Shown here in pieces: positions 1 through 6,908 of a DNA stretch of 28,965 nt. The position numbers and the translations under genes are program-made. Origin of the DNA: an uncultured Eubacteriales bacterium (GTDB lineage Bacteria > Bacillota > Clostridia > Oscillospirales > Oscillospiraceae); assembly GCA_900547405.1 (NCBI GenBank), contig URGL01000030.1:1-28965 (forward strand), in the 5' to 3' direction. Below the pieces are notes generated by a model. The model did no database searches. It worked only from the letters and a program-made list of their open reading frames with translations, and was not told the origin of the DNA. Positions within the stretch are counted from its first letter, which is position 1, and the number at the start of each line of letters is the position of its first letter.

Positions 1-118
1 CTCCTGGGAGAGGGTGGACCGGCGAAGCCGGGACGGGTGTGGGGCGGCATGCAAAACCACCCCTGTACCGCCCCTCATCCGCCGCTGCGGCGGCACCTTC
101 CCCCAGGGGAAGGCAAGG
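1..118. repeat. Interspersed palindromic repeat, two units in inverted arrangement
   Basis: The stretch holds a unit beginning CTCCTGGGAGAGGGTGG, a small variable hairpin and GACGGGTGTGGGGCGG. After a short spacer comes an inverted partner unit (CCGCCCCTCATCCG, a CCGC/GCGG hairpin, then a CTTCCCCCAGGGGAAGG stem). The same two-unit plan recurs at 2687-2802, 4406-4572 and 11396-11517, with related units at 6568-6650, 6845-6903 and 11121-11180. Here the last stem ends only a few bases beyond the recG stop codon, so it would form the 3' end of the recG transcript. The left end may be cut by the window edge. The function is unknown; a role in transcript ending or stability is inference. Confidence 0.75.
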
Positions 119-120
119 GG

Positions 121-2169
121 TTAGTTCATCGTTCCCTCGGACCGGTCAAACAGGACCTTCACCCGCTCCCGCAGGGCCTGGGCCTCCGGCGTATCGGACT
201 GGCCGTAGGTTTCGATCCAATCCTTGGATGCCTGCTGGGCATCGGTCAGGACCCGCATGTCCATAGATAGATCCGCCACCCGGAAGGCCGGAAGGCCGGA
301 CTGACGGGAGCCGAAGAAGTCTCCGGGGCCCCGGATCTTCAGGTCCTCTTCGGCAATTTTGAAGCCGTCGTTGGTTTTGCACAGGGCCTTCAGCCGCTGC
401 AGGGTCTCCGGATTGTGGTTGTGGGAGGTGAGGATGCAGTAGCTCTTGGCGCTGCCCCGGCCCACCCGGCCCCGGAGCTGATGGAGCTGGCTCAGACCGA
501 ACCGGTCCGCGTCCTCGATCACCATCAAGGTAGCGTTGGGCACATCCACACCAACTTCGATGACGGTAGTGGCCACCAGCACATCCGCCTGTCCCTGGGC
601 AAAGCCGGCCATGATCTGCTCCTTCTCCGCCCCCTTCATCTGGCCGTGGAGCAGGGCCACCCGCAGATCCGGGAAGACAGTCTTTTGCAGGGTCTCTGCC
701 CAGGCGGCGGCGGCCTTCACGTTCAGCTCCTGGTTTTCCTCCACCGCCGGGCACACCACAAAGCACTGGTGCCCTTCGGCTACCTGCTTGCGGATGAAAG
801 CGTTGATCCGGGCCCGGTAGCTCTCCCCTACCAGGAAGGTCTCCACCGTCTGCCGTCCCGGGGGCAGCTCATCCAGCACGGAAACCTCCAGGTCGCCATA
901 CATCAGAAGGGCCAGGGTCCTGGGGATGGGCGTTGCCGACATGACCAGCAGATGGGGGGCCTCTCCCTTGGCGGAAAGCTTGCTGCGCTGGCCCACGCCG
1001 AAGCGGTGCTGCTCATCGGTGATGACAAGGCCCAGATTCTGAAATTCGGTGCTGTCGGAGATCAGGGCGTGGGTACCCACCGCCAGATCGGCCTGGCCGG
1101 AGGCAATGGCCTCCCGGGCCTCCCGCTTCTGCTTGCCTGTCATGGATCCGGTCAGCAGCACCACCCGGATGCCCATAGGGGCAAAGAGCCGGCACAGGGA
1201 CCCGTAGTGCTGCTCTGCCAGTATCTCCGTCGGGGCCATCAGGGCACTCTGGACCCGGTTTTTCGCGGCGCAGTACACCGCTCCCGCCGCCACCATGGTC
1301 TTGCCGCTGCCCACGTCTCCCTGAACCAGGCGGTTCATAGGCGTTCCCTTCCGGAAATCCTCCAGGATCCGGTCAATGGCCCGCCTCTGGGCCCCGGTGA
1401 GGGCAAAGGGCAGGGCGGCATAAAAGGCCTCCATATCCCCGGTCTCATAGGCCGGAACCTTTTTCAGCTCCCGGGCCGCCCGCATAAGGCTGAGACCGGC
1501 AGAAAAGACGAAAAACTCCTCAAATACCAGCCGCCGCTTGGCCTGCTCCGCCTCCTGGGCATCCTGGGGGGTGTGGATGGCCCGGTAGGCCGTATCCGCC
1601 GGAAGAATGTGATATTTCTGCCGGATCTCCGGGGGGAGAATTTCCCTGGGGGGATCGCAGACGGCCAGGGCCTGGGCAACCAGCTTTGCCATGGCGGCGT
1701 TGGTGAGCCCGGCGGTAAGGGGGTAGATAGGCATGATCCGCCGGGTGGCCACCGGCTGGGAATCCGGACTTTCAAACAGGGGATTCGTCATGCCGTAGCC
1801 GGTAAAGTCCCCGGTGAGGGTGCCGTAGAAGATATACTCCCGGCCATATTGCAGGTTCTCCGCGGCAAACCGGGAGTTGAAGAAGGTCAGGGTAAGCCTG
1901 CCGGAGTGGTCCGCCACCTGGATCCGGGTCAGATCCAATCCCTTGCGGATGTGGGCCGTCCGGGGGGCGCTCATGACTGTCGCCCGGAAGCAGGCAGGCT
2001 CGTCCACATTCAGCTCCGCCACGCAGGTCATTTTCGTCCGGTCCTCATAGCCCCGGGGAAAATGGCAGATGAGGTCTCCCAGGGTGAAGATATTCAGCGT
2101 CTCCAGCAGCTTTTCCTTTGCGGGGCCTACGCCCTTCAATGTTTTGACAGGATCCGTCAGCCTTGCCAT
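121..2169 (-). CDS. recG: ATP-dependent DNA helicase RecG
   Basis: RecG remodels stalled replication forks and branch-migrates Holliday junctions. The product is 682 residues, the usual family length. An N-terminal wedge/OB region carries a helix-hairpin-helix-like LKGVGPAKEKLLETL segment. The SF2 helicase core follows, with Walker A GDVGSGKT at about 284-291, the DEQH box at about 385-388, SATPIPRTLAL (motif III region) and QLRGRVGRG (motif VI). I chose the ATG at 2169 because AAGGAAGGTG lies about 6 nt upstream and the protein then begins MARLTDPVKTLKG, as expected for RecG. The open frame continues 27 codons further upstream, but that part runs through a repeat (2217-2255). It follows rpsT on the same strand but is separated from it by a terminator. 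No convincing -35 element was found; a TATAAT sits at 2191-2196. Confidence 0.97.
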   Translation of the reverse strand: MARLTDPVKTLKGVGPAKEKLLETLNIFTLGDLICHFPRGYEDRTKMTCVAELNVDEPACFRATVMSAPRTAHIRKGLDLTRIQVADHSGRLTLTFFNSRFAAENLQYGREYIFYGTLTGDFTGYGMTNPLFESPDSQPVATRRIMPIYPLTAGLTNAAMAKLVAQALAVCDPPREILPPEIRQKYHILPADTAYRAIHTPQDAQEAEQAKRRLVFEEFFVFSAGLSLMRAARELKKVPAYETGDMEAFYAALPFALTGAQRRAIDRILEDFRKGTPMNRLVQGDVGSGKTMVAAGAVYCAAKNRVQSALMAPTEILAEQHYGSLCRLFAPMGIRVVLLTGSMTGKQKREAREAIASGQADLAVGTHALISDSTEFQNLGLVITDEQHRFGVGQRSKLSAKGEAPHLLVMSATPIPRTLALLMYGDLEVSVLDELPPGRQTVETFLVGESYRARINAFIRKQVAEGHQCFVVCPAVEENQELNVKAAAAWAETLQKTVFPDLRVALLHGQMKGAEKEQIMAGFAQGQADVLVATTVIEVGVDVPNATLMVIEDADRFGLSQLHQLRGRVGRGSAKSYCILTSHNHNPETLQRLKALCKTNDGFKIAEEDLKIRGPGDFFGSRQSGLPAFRVADLSMDMRVLTDAQQASKDWIETYGQSDTPEAQALRERVKVLFDRSEGTMN

Positions 2170-2216
2170 TCGGTCACCTTCCTTTATCATATTATAGATA
2201 TTCCGGAACATCCGGG

Positions 2217-2255
2217 GGATTGCCACGCCAGTCTGTGGACCAGCTCGCAATGACA
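2217..2255 (-). repeat. Short dispersed repeat of the TGTCATTGCGAG...GTGGCAATCC type
   Basis: Read on the minus strand the segment starts TGTCATTGCGAGC and ends GTGGCAATCC around a small variable hairpin. I recall this pattern as a dispersed intergenic repeat in many bacterial genomes. Only one copy is seen in this window. It lies between the rpsT terminator and recG and accounts for the artificial N-terminal extension of the recG frame. Confidence 0.6.
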
Positions 2256-2272
2256 GTTTGTCGATAATAATG

Positions 2273-2305
2273 AAAAAACTCCCTCCAAGCTACGCTCGGA
2301 AGGAG
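2273..2305 (-). terminator. Rho-independent terminator of rpsT
   Basis: On the minus strand a 12-bp stem (CTCCTTCCGAGC with GCTTGGAGGGAG, two G-U pairs) closes a 3-nt loop at 2279-2305. It is followed directly by TTTTTT (2278-2273). It lies 18 nt after the rpsT stop codon and separates rpsT from recG. Confidence 0.9.
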
Positions 2306-2323
2306 ATATTTTCAGAAGAGAAC

Positions 2324-2587
2324 TCAGGCCAGCTTGTTCAGCTTCAGGGTCATGCTGCTCTTCTTCCGGGCAGCGTTGTTCTTGTGCAGAAGGCCCTTGG
2401 AAGCAGCCTTGTCCACAGACTTGACAGCAACCGTGTAGGCGCTCTGAGCAGCGGTCTTGTCGCCGCCTTCCACAGCAGCCTCGAACTTCTTCAGGTTGGT
2501 CTTCAGCTCGGACTTATCAGCCTTGTTCTTCTCGTAAGCGATCTTAGAAGAAATGACATCCTTCTTAGAGGACTTGATGTTGGGCAT
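2324..2587 (-). CDS. rpsT: 30S ribosomal protein S20
   Basis: S20 binds 16S rRNA early in 30S assembly. The 87-residue, lysine-rich product begins MPNIKSSKKDVISSKIAYEKN and shows the typical S20 helical pattern, with K.AASKGLLHKNNAARKKSSM near the C-terminus. The length is normal for the family. A strong Shine-Dalgarno GAGGAGGTG lies 5-7 nt before the ATG. It is transcribed alone, from a consensus promoter at 2628-2656 to a terminator at 2273-2305. S20 next to unrelated DNA-repair or sporulation genes is common in Clostridia. Confidence 0.98.
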   Translation of the reverse strand: MPNIKSSKKDVISSKIAYEKNKADKSELKTNLKKFEAAVEGGDKTAAQSAYTVAVKSVDKAASKGLLHKNNAARKKSSMTLKLNKLA

Positions 2588-2627
2588 GGATTACACCTCC
2601 TCACGCCGGTATTTCATACAGTCCAGT

Positions 2628-2656
2628 ATTATAACGGAAAACCTCTCTAAAATCAA
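2628..2656 (-). promoter_or_regulatory. Sigma-A promoter of rpsT
   Basis: On the minus strand TTGATT (2656-2651) and TATAAT (2633-2628) are separated by exactly 17 bp. The predicted start is near 2621, about 33 nt before the rpsT ATG. Confidence 0.85.
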
Positions 2657-2686
2657 CCCTTTTTTGAAAAAAATCTTTTCTCTACC

Positions 2687-2802
2687 TCCCCCTGGGGGAA
2701 GGTGGCCCCCCAGGGCCGGAAGAGGGCTGTATAGGCTCCCTTTCCCCCACCGCCCCACACCCGTCCCGGGCTTTGCCCGGTCCACCCTCTTCCAAGAGAG
2801 GG
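2687..2802. repeat. Interspersed palindromic repeat, two inverted units
   Basis: It begins with a CCCCCTGGGGGAAGG hairpin and a variable hairpin (CCCCCAGGGCCGG). The inverted partner follows (CCGCCCCACACCCGTC, a CCGGG/CCCGG hairpin, CCACCCTCTTCCAAGAGAGGG). It lies in the 696-bp gap between rpsT and sigG (2588-3283) and belongs to the same family as 1-118. Confidence 0.75.
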
Positions 2803-2918
2803 TTTCCTGTCAACCCCCATATTTTTCACAAAAATTCCGGCCACGTCAAAATGCCGGTTCCCCCAAAAAGTGTCCTTTGGCCGGTTCCATTGTAAAAAGA
2901 TTATGTCATCCGATCCGG

Positions 2919-2998
2919 TTTTCCACAGGGATATCCCGTTGTGGAAAACTCCTGTGGAAAAATCTGTGGAGAATGTGGAAAACTCATAGTAATCCACA
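2919..2998. promoter_or_regulatory. Cluster of six DnaA-box-like 9-mers
   Basis: The 9-mers are TTTTCCACA at 2919-2927, TGTGGAAAA at 2940-2948, 2953-2961 and 2974-2982, TGTGGAGAA at 2965-2973, and TAATCCACA at 2990-2998. Four match the relaxed DnaA-box consensus TTWTNCACA exactly on one strand or the other, and two differ by one base. A pyrimidine/T-rich tract follows at 3000-3018. No dnaA, dnaN or other origin-linked gene is in the window, so calling it a replication origin is not justified. A DnaA-binding regulatory or titration cluster is the more careful reading. Confidence 0.55.
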
Positions 2999-3221
2999 GC
3001 TTTTTTTCTTTTCTCCTTCCAGGCGGCTCCCTGTGCAGAAATTACGTCCCAGGCGGTCACGAATCCGCCGAAGGCGAACAGTTTCTCCCTGGGCCCCTGC
3101 CGCGCAACCGGCCCCATCCGGCGGGAAAAAATCGGATTTCAGGTCCCGGGCGGGAATGGCGATTTGCCCGAAAGGTTACAATCTGTAAAATTTTTGTAAT
3201 ATCCTCCAAAAATTTTACCCC

Positions 3222-3251
3222 GTATCATTTTTCCTTCCCCGGGAAATACTG
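3222..3251 (+). promoter_or_regulatory. Candidate sigma-F/sigma-G type promoter of sigG
   Basis: GTATC at 3222-3226 and GGAAATACTG at 3242-3251 are separated by 15 bp. From memory, the forespore sigma factors of Bacillus recognise about GYWTA, a 15-bp spacer and GGNNANANTR. The -10 region fits at every constrained position and the -35 at four of five. The start would fall near 3258, about 25 nt before the sigG ATG. No good sigma-A promoter is visible close to the gene. Confidence 0.45.
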
Positions 3252-3283
3252 GGGAAGAAGTGTACACAGGAGGATTGAATCAT

Positions 3284-4069
3284 ATGCAGGGAAAAGTAGA
3301 TATCTGCGGCGTCAGCACCGGCACCCTCCGGGTTCTCTCCTCGGAGGAGACCCAGAGCCTTCTGCGGTCCTCCCGGTCCGGAGACGCTGCCGCCCGGGAC
3401 AAGCTCATTGAGGGGAATCTGCGGCTGGTGCTCTCCGTGATCCAGCGCTTCAGCGGCCGGGGGGAGAACCCGGACGATCTGTTTCAGGTGGGCTGCATCG
3501 GCCTCATAAAAGCCATTGCCAACTTCGATCCGGAAAAGCAGGTGAAATTTTCCACCTACGGGGTGCCAATGATTGCGGGAGAGATCCGGCGGTACCTGCG
3601 GGACAACAGCGCCATCCGGGTGTCCAGGAGCATCCGGGACCTGGCCTACCGGGTGCTCCAATGCAAAGAGACCCTGACCGCCAGCCTTGGCCGGGAGCCC
3701 ACCCTGGAGGAGATCGCCCAGAGCCTGGCCCTGCCCCGGCAGGAGGTGGCTCAGGCTCTGGACGCGGTCTGCGCCCCGGTGAGCCTCTACGACAGCGTCT
3801 ACACCGACGGCGGGGACCCCCTCACCGTCATGGATCAGGTCCAGGACACCAAAAATACGGAGCCCAACTGGATGGAGCGCATCACCCTGCGCAACGCCTA
3901 CGGGAAGCTGAGTCCCCGGGAAAAGGAGATCCTCTCCCTCCGCTTCTACAGCGGCCAGACCCAGATGGAGGTGGCCAGGCGCTTGGGCATCAGCCAGGCC
4001 CAGGTCTCCCGGCTGGAAAAGGGGGCCATCAGCGCCATGCGCCGGTCCGTCTGCGTGATGCCGTCATAA
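3284..4069 (+). CDS. sigG: RNA polymerase sporulation sigma factor SigG
   Basis: Sigma-G directs late gene expression in the forespore. The 261-residue product starts MQGKVDICGVSTG, the conserved sigma-G opening. Region 2 contains DDLFQVGCIGLIKAIANFDP and FSTYGVPMIAGEIRRYLRDN, region 3 follows, and region 4 has LSPREKEILSLRFYSGQTQ and a helix-turn-helix ISQAQVSRLEKGA. AGGAGG at 3268-3273, 10 nt upstream, supports the ATG at 3284 over the in-frame codon at 3260. The usual upstream partners spoIIGA and sigE are not adjacent here. The next gene, a YlmC-like protein, starts 46 nt downstream and is probably co-transcribed. Confidence 0.93.
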   Translation: MQGKVDICGVSTGTLRVLSSEETQSLLRSSRSGDAAARDKLIEGNLRLVLSVIQRFSGRGENPDDLFQVGCIGLIKAIANFDPEKQVKFSTYGVPMIAGEIRRYLRDNSAIRVSRSIRDLAYRVLQCKETLTASLGREPTLEEIAQSLALPRQEVAQALDAVCAPVSLYDSVYTDGGDPLTVMDQVQDTKNTEPNWMERITLRNAYGKLSPREKEILSLRFYSGQTQMEVARRLGISQAQVSRLEKGAISAMRRSVCVMPS

Positions 4070-4115
4070 TCCCCCGCCCTCAGCGCATAGGGTATTGGGA
4101 CTGGGGGAATGCGTC

Positions 4116-4397
4116 ATGGGCATCAAATTCACACAGCTGCAATGCAAAGAGGTCATCTGTGTCAAAGACGGAGAGCGGCTGGGATTTATTTCGGACATTG
4201 TGGCCGAGGTGCCGGAGGGGATCATTGCCGCCATTGTGGTGCCGGGGCCCTGCAAGCTCCTGGGGGTAGCCGGCCGGAAGGAGGACTATGTGATCCCCTG
4301 GAGCTGCGTCAAAAAGGTAGGCCCCGATATCGTCCTGGTGGACATCCACCCCAAGGACTGCCGGGTGCCCCGGCCGAAGCCAAAGTTCCCGGGCTGA
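4116..4397 (+). CDS. YlmC/YmxH-type PRC-barrel sporulation protein
   Basis: This 93-residue protein reads as a single PRC-barrel. The opening KFTQLQCKEVICVKDGERLGFISDI matches the start of the YlmC/YmxH family, and the middle holds GIIAAIVVPGPCKLLGV and DYVIPWSCVKKVGPDIVLVDI. The family is found in spore formers and is often linked to sporulation genes; its biochemical role is not established. GGGGGA sits 7 nt before the ATG at 4116; a TTG at 4095 in the same frame lacks this support. It follows sigG closely and ends beside a repeat (4406-4572). Confidence 0.82.
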   Translation: MGIKFTQLQCKEVICVKDGERLGFISDIVAEVPEGIIAAIVVPGPCKLLGVAGRKEDYVIPWSCVKKVGPDIVLVDIHPKDCRVPRPKPKFPG

Positions 4398-4449
4398 TCC
4401 GTTTCCTCCCCCTGGGGGAAGGTGCGGACGGAGCCCGGACGGGTTTTTT
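4388..4449 (+). terminator. Possible terminator after the sigG operon
   Basis: An interrupted stem pairs CCGGGCT near 4389 with AGCCCGG at about 4432-4438, with inner CCCCC/GGGGG pairing at 4408-4417. A TTTTTT run follows at 4444-4449. The stem is long and imperfect and partly made of the repeat unit that starts at 4406, so efficiency is uncertain. Confidence 0.4.
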
Positions 4450-4572
4450 CGCCTTCCCCTGGGGGAAGGTGGCAGGGCGAAGCCCTGACGGATGAGGGGC
4501 GGTACCAGGTCAGACTCCCTACCGCCCCACACCCGTCACGCCTTTGGCGTGCCACCCTCTCCCAGGAGAGGG
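4406..4572. repeat. Interspersed palindromic repeats (one short unit plus an inverted pair)
   Basis: A truncated unit (4406-4443) is followed by a full CTTCCCCTGGGGGAAGG unit with an AGGGCGAAGCCCT hairpin and GACGGATGAGGGGCGG. The inverted partner then ends in CCACCCTCTCCCAGGAGAGGG. This fills most of the 421-bp gap between the YlmC-like gene and rpsB (4398-4818); the rest is the rpsB promoter and leader. Confidence 0.75.
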
Positions 4573-4656
4573 TTTGGTGGAGAGGGTTTGGTGCTGTTTT
4601 CACAAAACCGGTTTCCCGAAACTTCAAAATTTTCTTCCTTTTTCTGAAAAAACTTC

Positions 4657-4685
4657 TTGCAATATGGCTTTCTTTTGGGTATAAT
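4657..4685 (+). promoter_or_regulatory. Sigma-A promoter of rpsB-tsf
   Basis: TTGCAA (4657-4662) and TATAAT (4680-4685) are separated by 17 bp. Transcription would begin near 4692, giving an untranslated leader of about 127 nt before rpsB. Confidence 0.88.
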
Positions 4686-4691
4686 ATTCCG

Positions 4692-4818
4692 GCGTGGGTT
4701 TGCGCCCATAGCTTACAAAACCACACACCCGGGGACCGTCGGCCCCCGTACCCTTATCCAAGGGCGGGCACAGGCGGGATGATCGGGGTGGAGGAAAAAC
4801 AAAAGGAGAACTGTAAAA
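4692..4818 (+). promoter_or_regulatory. Structured 5' leader of rpsB
   Basis: The leader can form a TGGG/CCCA hairpin (about 4695-4711), a GGGG/CCCC hairpin (about 4731-4746) and a perfect CCCTT-ATCC-AAGGG hairpin (4751-4764). The ribosome site AAAGGAG follows, 10 nt before the ATG. Autoregulatory leaders are frequent upstream of ribosomal protein genes. I do not recognise this one as a named class, so regulation by S2 is inference. Confidence 0.35.
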
Positions 4819-5556
4819 ATGGCTGTCGTATCTATGAAGCAACTGCTGGAGGCAGGCGTTCACTTCGGTCACCAGACCCGTCGTTGGAACCCCAAAATGG
4901 CCCCCTACATCTACACCGAGCGCAATGGTATCTATATCATTGACCTGCAGAAGACCGTTAAGAAGCTGGAAGAGGCTTACAACTTCGTCCGCGACACCTC
5001 TGCCAACGGCGGCAACATCCTGTTCGTGGGCACCAAGAAGCAGGCCCAGGACGCCATCAAGGAAGAGGCTGCCCGCTGCGGCGGTTACTATGTCAACGCC
5101 CGTTGGCTGGGCGGCATGCTGACCAACTTCCGCACCATGCGCACCCGTATCGACCGTCTGGCTCAGCTGAGAAAGATGGAAGAGGACGGCACCTTCGCCA
5201 TGCTGCCCAAGAAGGAAGTCATCAAGCACCAGGCCGAGATCGAGAAGCTGGAGAAGTACCTGGGCGGCGTCAAGGAAATGAAGAAGCTGCCCGCCGCTCT
5301 GTTCATCGTTGACCCCCGGAAGGAGCGCAACGCCATTGCGGAAGCCCGGAAGCTGAACATTCCCATCGTGGCCATCGTGGACACCAACTGCGATCCCGAT
5401 GAGATCGACTACGTGATCCCCGGCAACGATGACGCCATCCGCGCCATCCGCCTGATCGCCGCCGCCATGGCCAACGCCGCCATCGAGGGCCGTCAGGGTG
5501 AGGACGTGGCCACTGAGGAGGCCGCTCCCGCTGCCGAAGCTCCCGCCGCTGAATAA
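4819..5556 (+). CDS. rpsB: 30S ribosomal protein S2
   Basis: S2 sits on the back of the 30S subunit and is needed for S1 and mRNA docking. The 245-residue product begins MAVVSMKQLLEAGVHFGHQTRRWNPKM, the universal S2 opening. It also holds FVGTKKQAQ, RWLGGMLTNFRTM and the conserved PDEIDYVIPGNDDAIRAI region. The acidic, alanine-rich tail is typical. The start has AAAGGAG 10 nt upstream. tsf follows after 26 nt, the classic rpsB-tsf operon. Codon use is strongly biased to C/G-ending codons, as expected for a highly expressed gene. Confidence 0.98.
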   Translation: MAVVSMKQLLEAGVHFGHQTRRWNPKMAPYIYTERNGIYIIDLQKTVKKLEEAYNFVRDTSANGGNILFVGTKKQAQDAIKEEAARCGGYYVNARWLGGMLTNFRTMRTRIDRLAQLRKMEEDGTFAMLPKKEVIKHQAEIEKLEKYLGGVKEMKKLPAALFIVDPRKERNAIAEARKLNIPIVAIVDTNCDPDEIDYVIPGNDDAIRAIRLIAAAMANAAIEGRQGEDVATEEAAPAAEAPAAE

Positions 5557-5582
5557 TCCGAAAGACTTAGGAGGACAAAACA

Positions 5583-6512
5583 ATGGCTTTTACCGCTCAG
5601 GATGTTAAGAAGCTGCGTGAAATGACCAACGTCGGCATGATGGACTGCAAGAAGGCCCTGCAGGCCACCGACGGCGACATGGACAAGGCTGTGGACTGGC
5701 TCCGTGAAAAGGGCCTGGCCAAGGCCGCCAAGAAGGCCGACCGTGTGGCCGCCGAGGGCGTTGCCTACGCCACCGTGGTAGACGGTGTGGGCGTCATCAT
5801 CGAGGTCAACTCCGAGACCGACTTCGCTGCCAAGACCGACGCCTTCATGGACCTGGTGAAGAACCTGGCCGTGGTGGTCGCCAAGCAGAACCCCGCCGAT
5901 GTGGAGGCTCTGAAGGCCTGCACCTACCCCGACTCCGAGCTGACCGTGACTGAGATCATGCAGGAGAAGGTCATGTCCATCGGTGAGAACATGCAGATCC
6001 GCCGGTTTGCCCGCTTCCCCGAGAATACCTCCGTCGCCTACGTCCACGCTGGCGGCACCCACGGTGTTCTGGTGAACCTGGCTGTGGAGGGCGACATCGA
6101 CGCCACCGAGATCGGCAAGAACATCGCCATGCAGATCGCCGCTATGAACCCCAAGTACTGGGACAAGTCCCTGGTTCCCCAGGCCGACGTGGACCACGAG
6201 CTCCAGGTTCAGGTTGCTCTGATGGACAACGATCCCAAGATGGCTTCCAAGCCCGCTCAGGTCAAGGAAAAGATCGCTGCCGGCAAGATGAACGCTTTCT
6301 TCAAGGACAACTGCCTGCTGCAGCAGGAGTTCGTCCGCTCTGACCTGTTCCAGGGCAGCGTGGAGGGCTACATCGCCGATGCCGCCAAGAAGCTGGGCGG
6401 CAAGGTCACCTTCGTGGACGCCATTCACTATGTGAAGGGCGAAGGCATCGAGAAGAAGGCCGACGATTTCGCCGCCGAAGTCGCCGCCCAGATTGCCGGT
6501 GCTTCCAAGTAA
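5583..6512 (+). CDS. tsf: Translation elongation factor Ts
   Basis: EF-Ts recycles EF-Tu-GDP to EF-Tu-GTP. The 309-residue protein opens with an N-terminal UBA-like domain (VKKLREMTNVGMMDCKKAL) and carries the TDFAAKTDAF motif that contacts EF-Tu near residue 80. Two core subdomains and a helical C-terminus (KLGGKVTFVDAIHYVKGEGIEKK) follow. The length is within the bacterial range. A strong AGGAGG lies 7-9 nt before the ATG. It is the second gene of the rpsB operon and is closed by an ideal terminator at 6534-6563. Confidence 0.98.
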   Translation: MAFTAQDVKKLREMTNVGMMDCKKALQATDGDMDKAVDWLREKGLAKAAKKADRVAAEGVAYATVVDGVGVIIEVNSETDFAAKTDAFMDLVKNLAVVVAKQNPADVEALKACTYPDSELTVTEIMQEKVMSIGENMQIRRFARFPENTSVAYVHAGGTHGVLVNLAVEGDIDATEIGKNIAMQIAAMNPKYWDKSLVPQADVDHELQVQVALMDNDPKMASKPAQVKEKIAAGKMNAFFKDNCLLQQEFVRSDLFQGSVEGYIADAAKKLGGKVTFVDAIHYVKGEGIEKKADDFAAEVAAQIAGASK

Positions 6513-6533
6513 GTTTCCCCTGATATGAAAATG

Positions 6534-6563
6534 CCCCGTCAGGCCAAGCCTGACGGGGTTTTT
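6534..6563 (+). terminator. Rho-independent terminator of rpsB-tsf
   Basis: A perfect 11-bp stem (CCCCGTCAGGC with GCCTGACGGGG) closes a CAA loop and is followed by TTTTT (6559-6563). It starts 22 nt after the tsf stop codon. Confidence 0.95.
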
Positions 6564-6567
6564 CGCC

Positions 6568-6903
6568 TCTCCTGGGGGTAAGGTGGGTTTTTTCGCCCTC
6601 TCCTGCTTGGAGAGGGTGGCACGGCGCAGCCGTGACGGGTGTGGAGGGGACCTGTAAAACATCAGGCCGTGCCCCGTTGAATGGCCAGGGCCCCTCTTCG
6701 CGTAGGGGACGATGCCCACATCGTCCCGAGACCTGACGGGCGGGAACGGTGGGTCGATACGTACAAACCAACCGCTCAAACCCCAAACTCTCCGGGCGGA
6801 TGGGAGGTTTTTGCCACTCAACCTGGCCCGGCCTATGCTTTTAGGTGTCCCCTCCACACCCGGCCCTGCGGGGCCACCCTCTCCAGGCAGGAGAGGGCAG
6901 AGG
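6568..6903. repeat. Inverted pair of palindromic repeat units around an unrelated hairpin segment
   Basis: A unit at about 6598-6650 (CCTCTCCTGCTTGGAGAGGGTGG, variable hairpin, GACGGGTGTGGAGGGGACCT) is repeated in inverted orientation at about 6845-6903. Together they form imperfect terminal inverted repeats of about 55 bp around some 195 bp. The interior includes a GGGACGATG/CATCGTCCC hairpin at about 6705-6728 and no believable gene. The right unit ends about 8 nt from the apeB stop codon. With the tsf terminator this accounts for the 396-bp gap 6513-6908. Confidence 0.65.
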
Positions 6904-6908
6904 GTCTT

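Noticed and set aside
415..2253. A 612-codon open frame antisense to recG
   Set aside because: RecG motifs on the minus strand are unmistakable; this is a GC-rich shadow frame. The same applies to antisense frames over the permease, metF, metV and tsf.
2919..2998. Calling the DnaA-box cluster oriC
   Set aside because: No dnaA, dnaN, rpmH or other origin marker is in the window and no duplex-unwinding repeats are clear.
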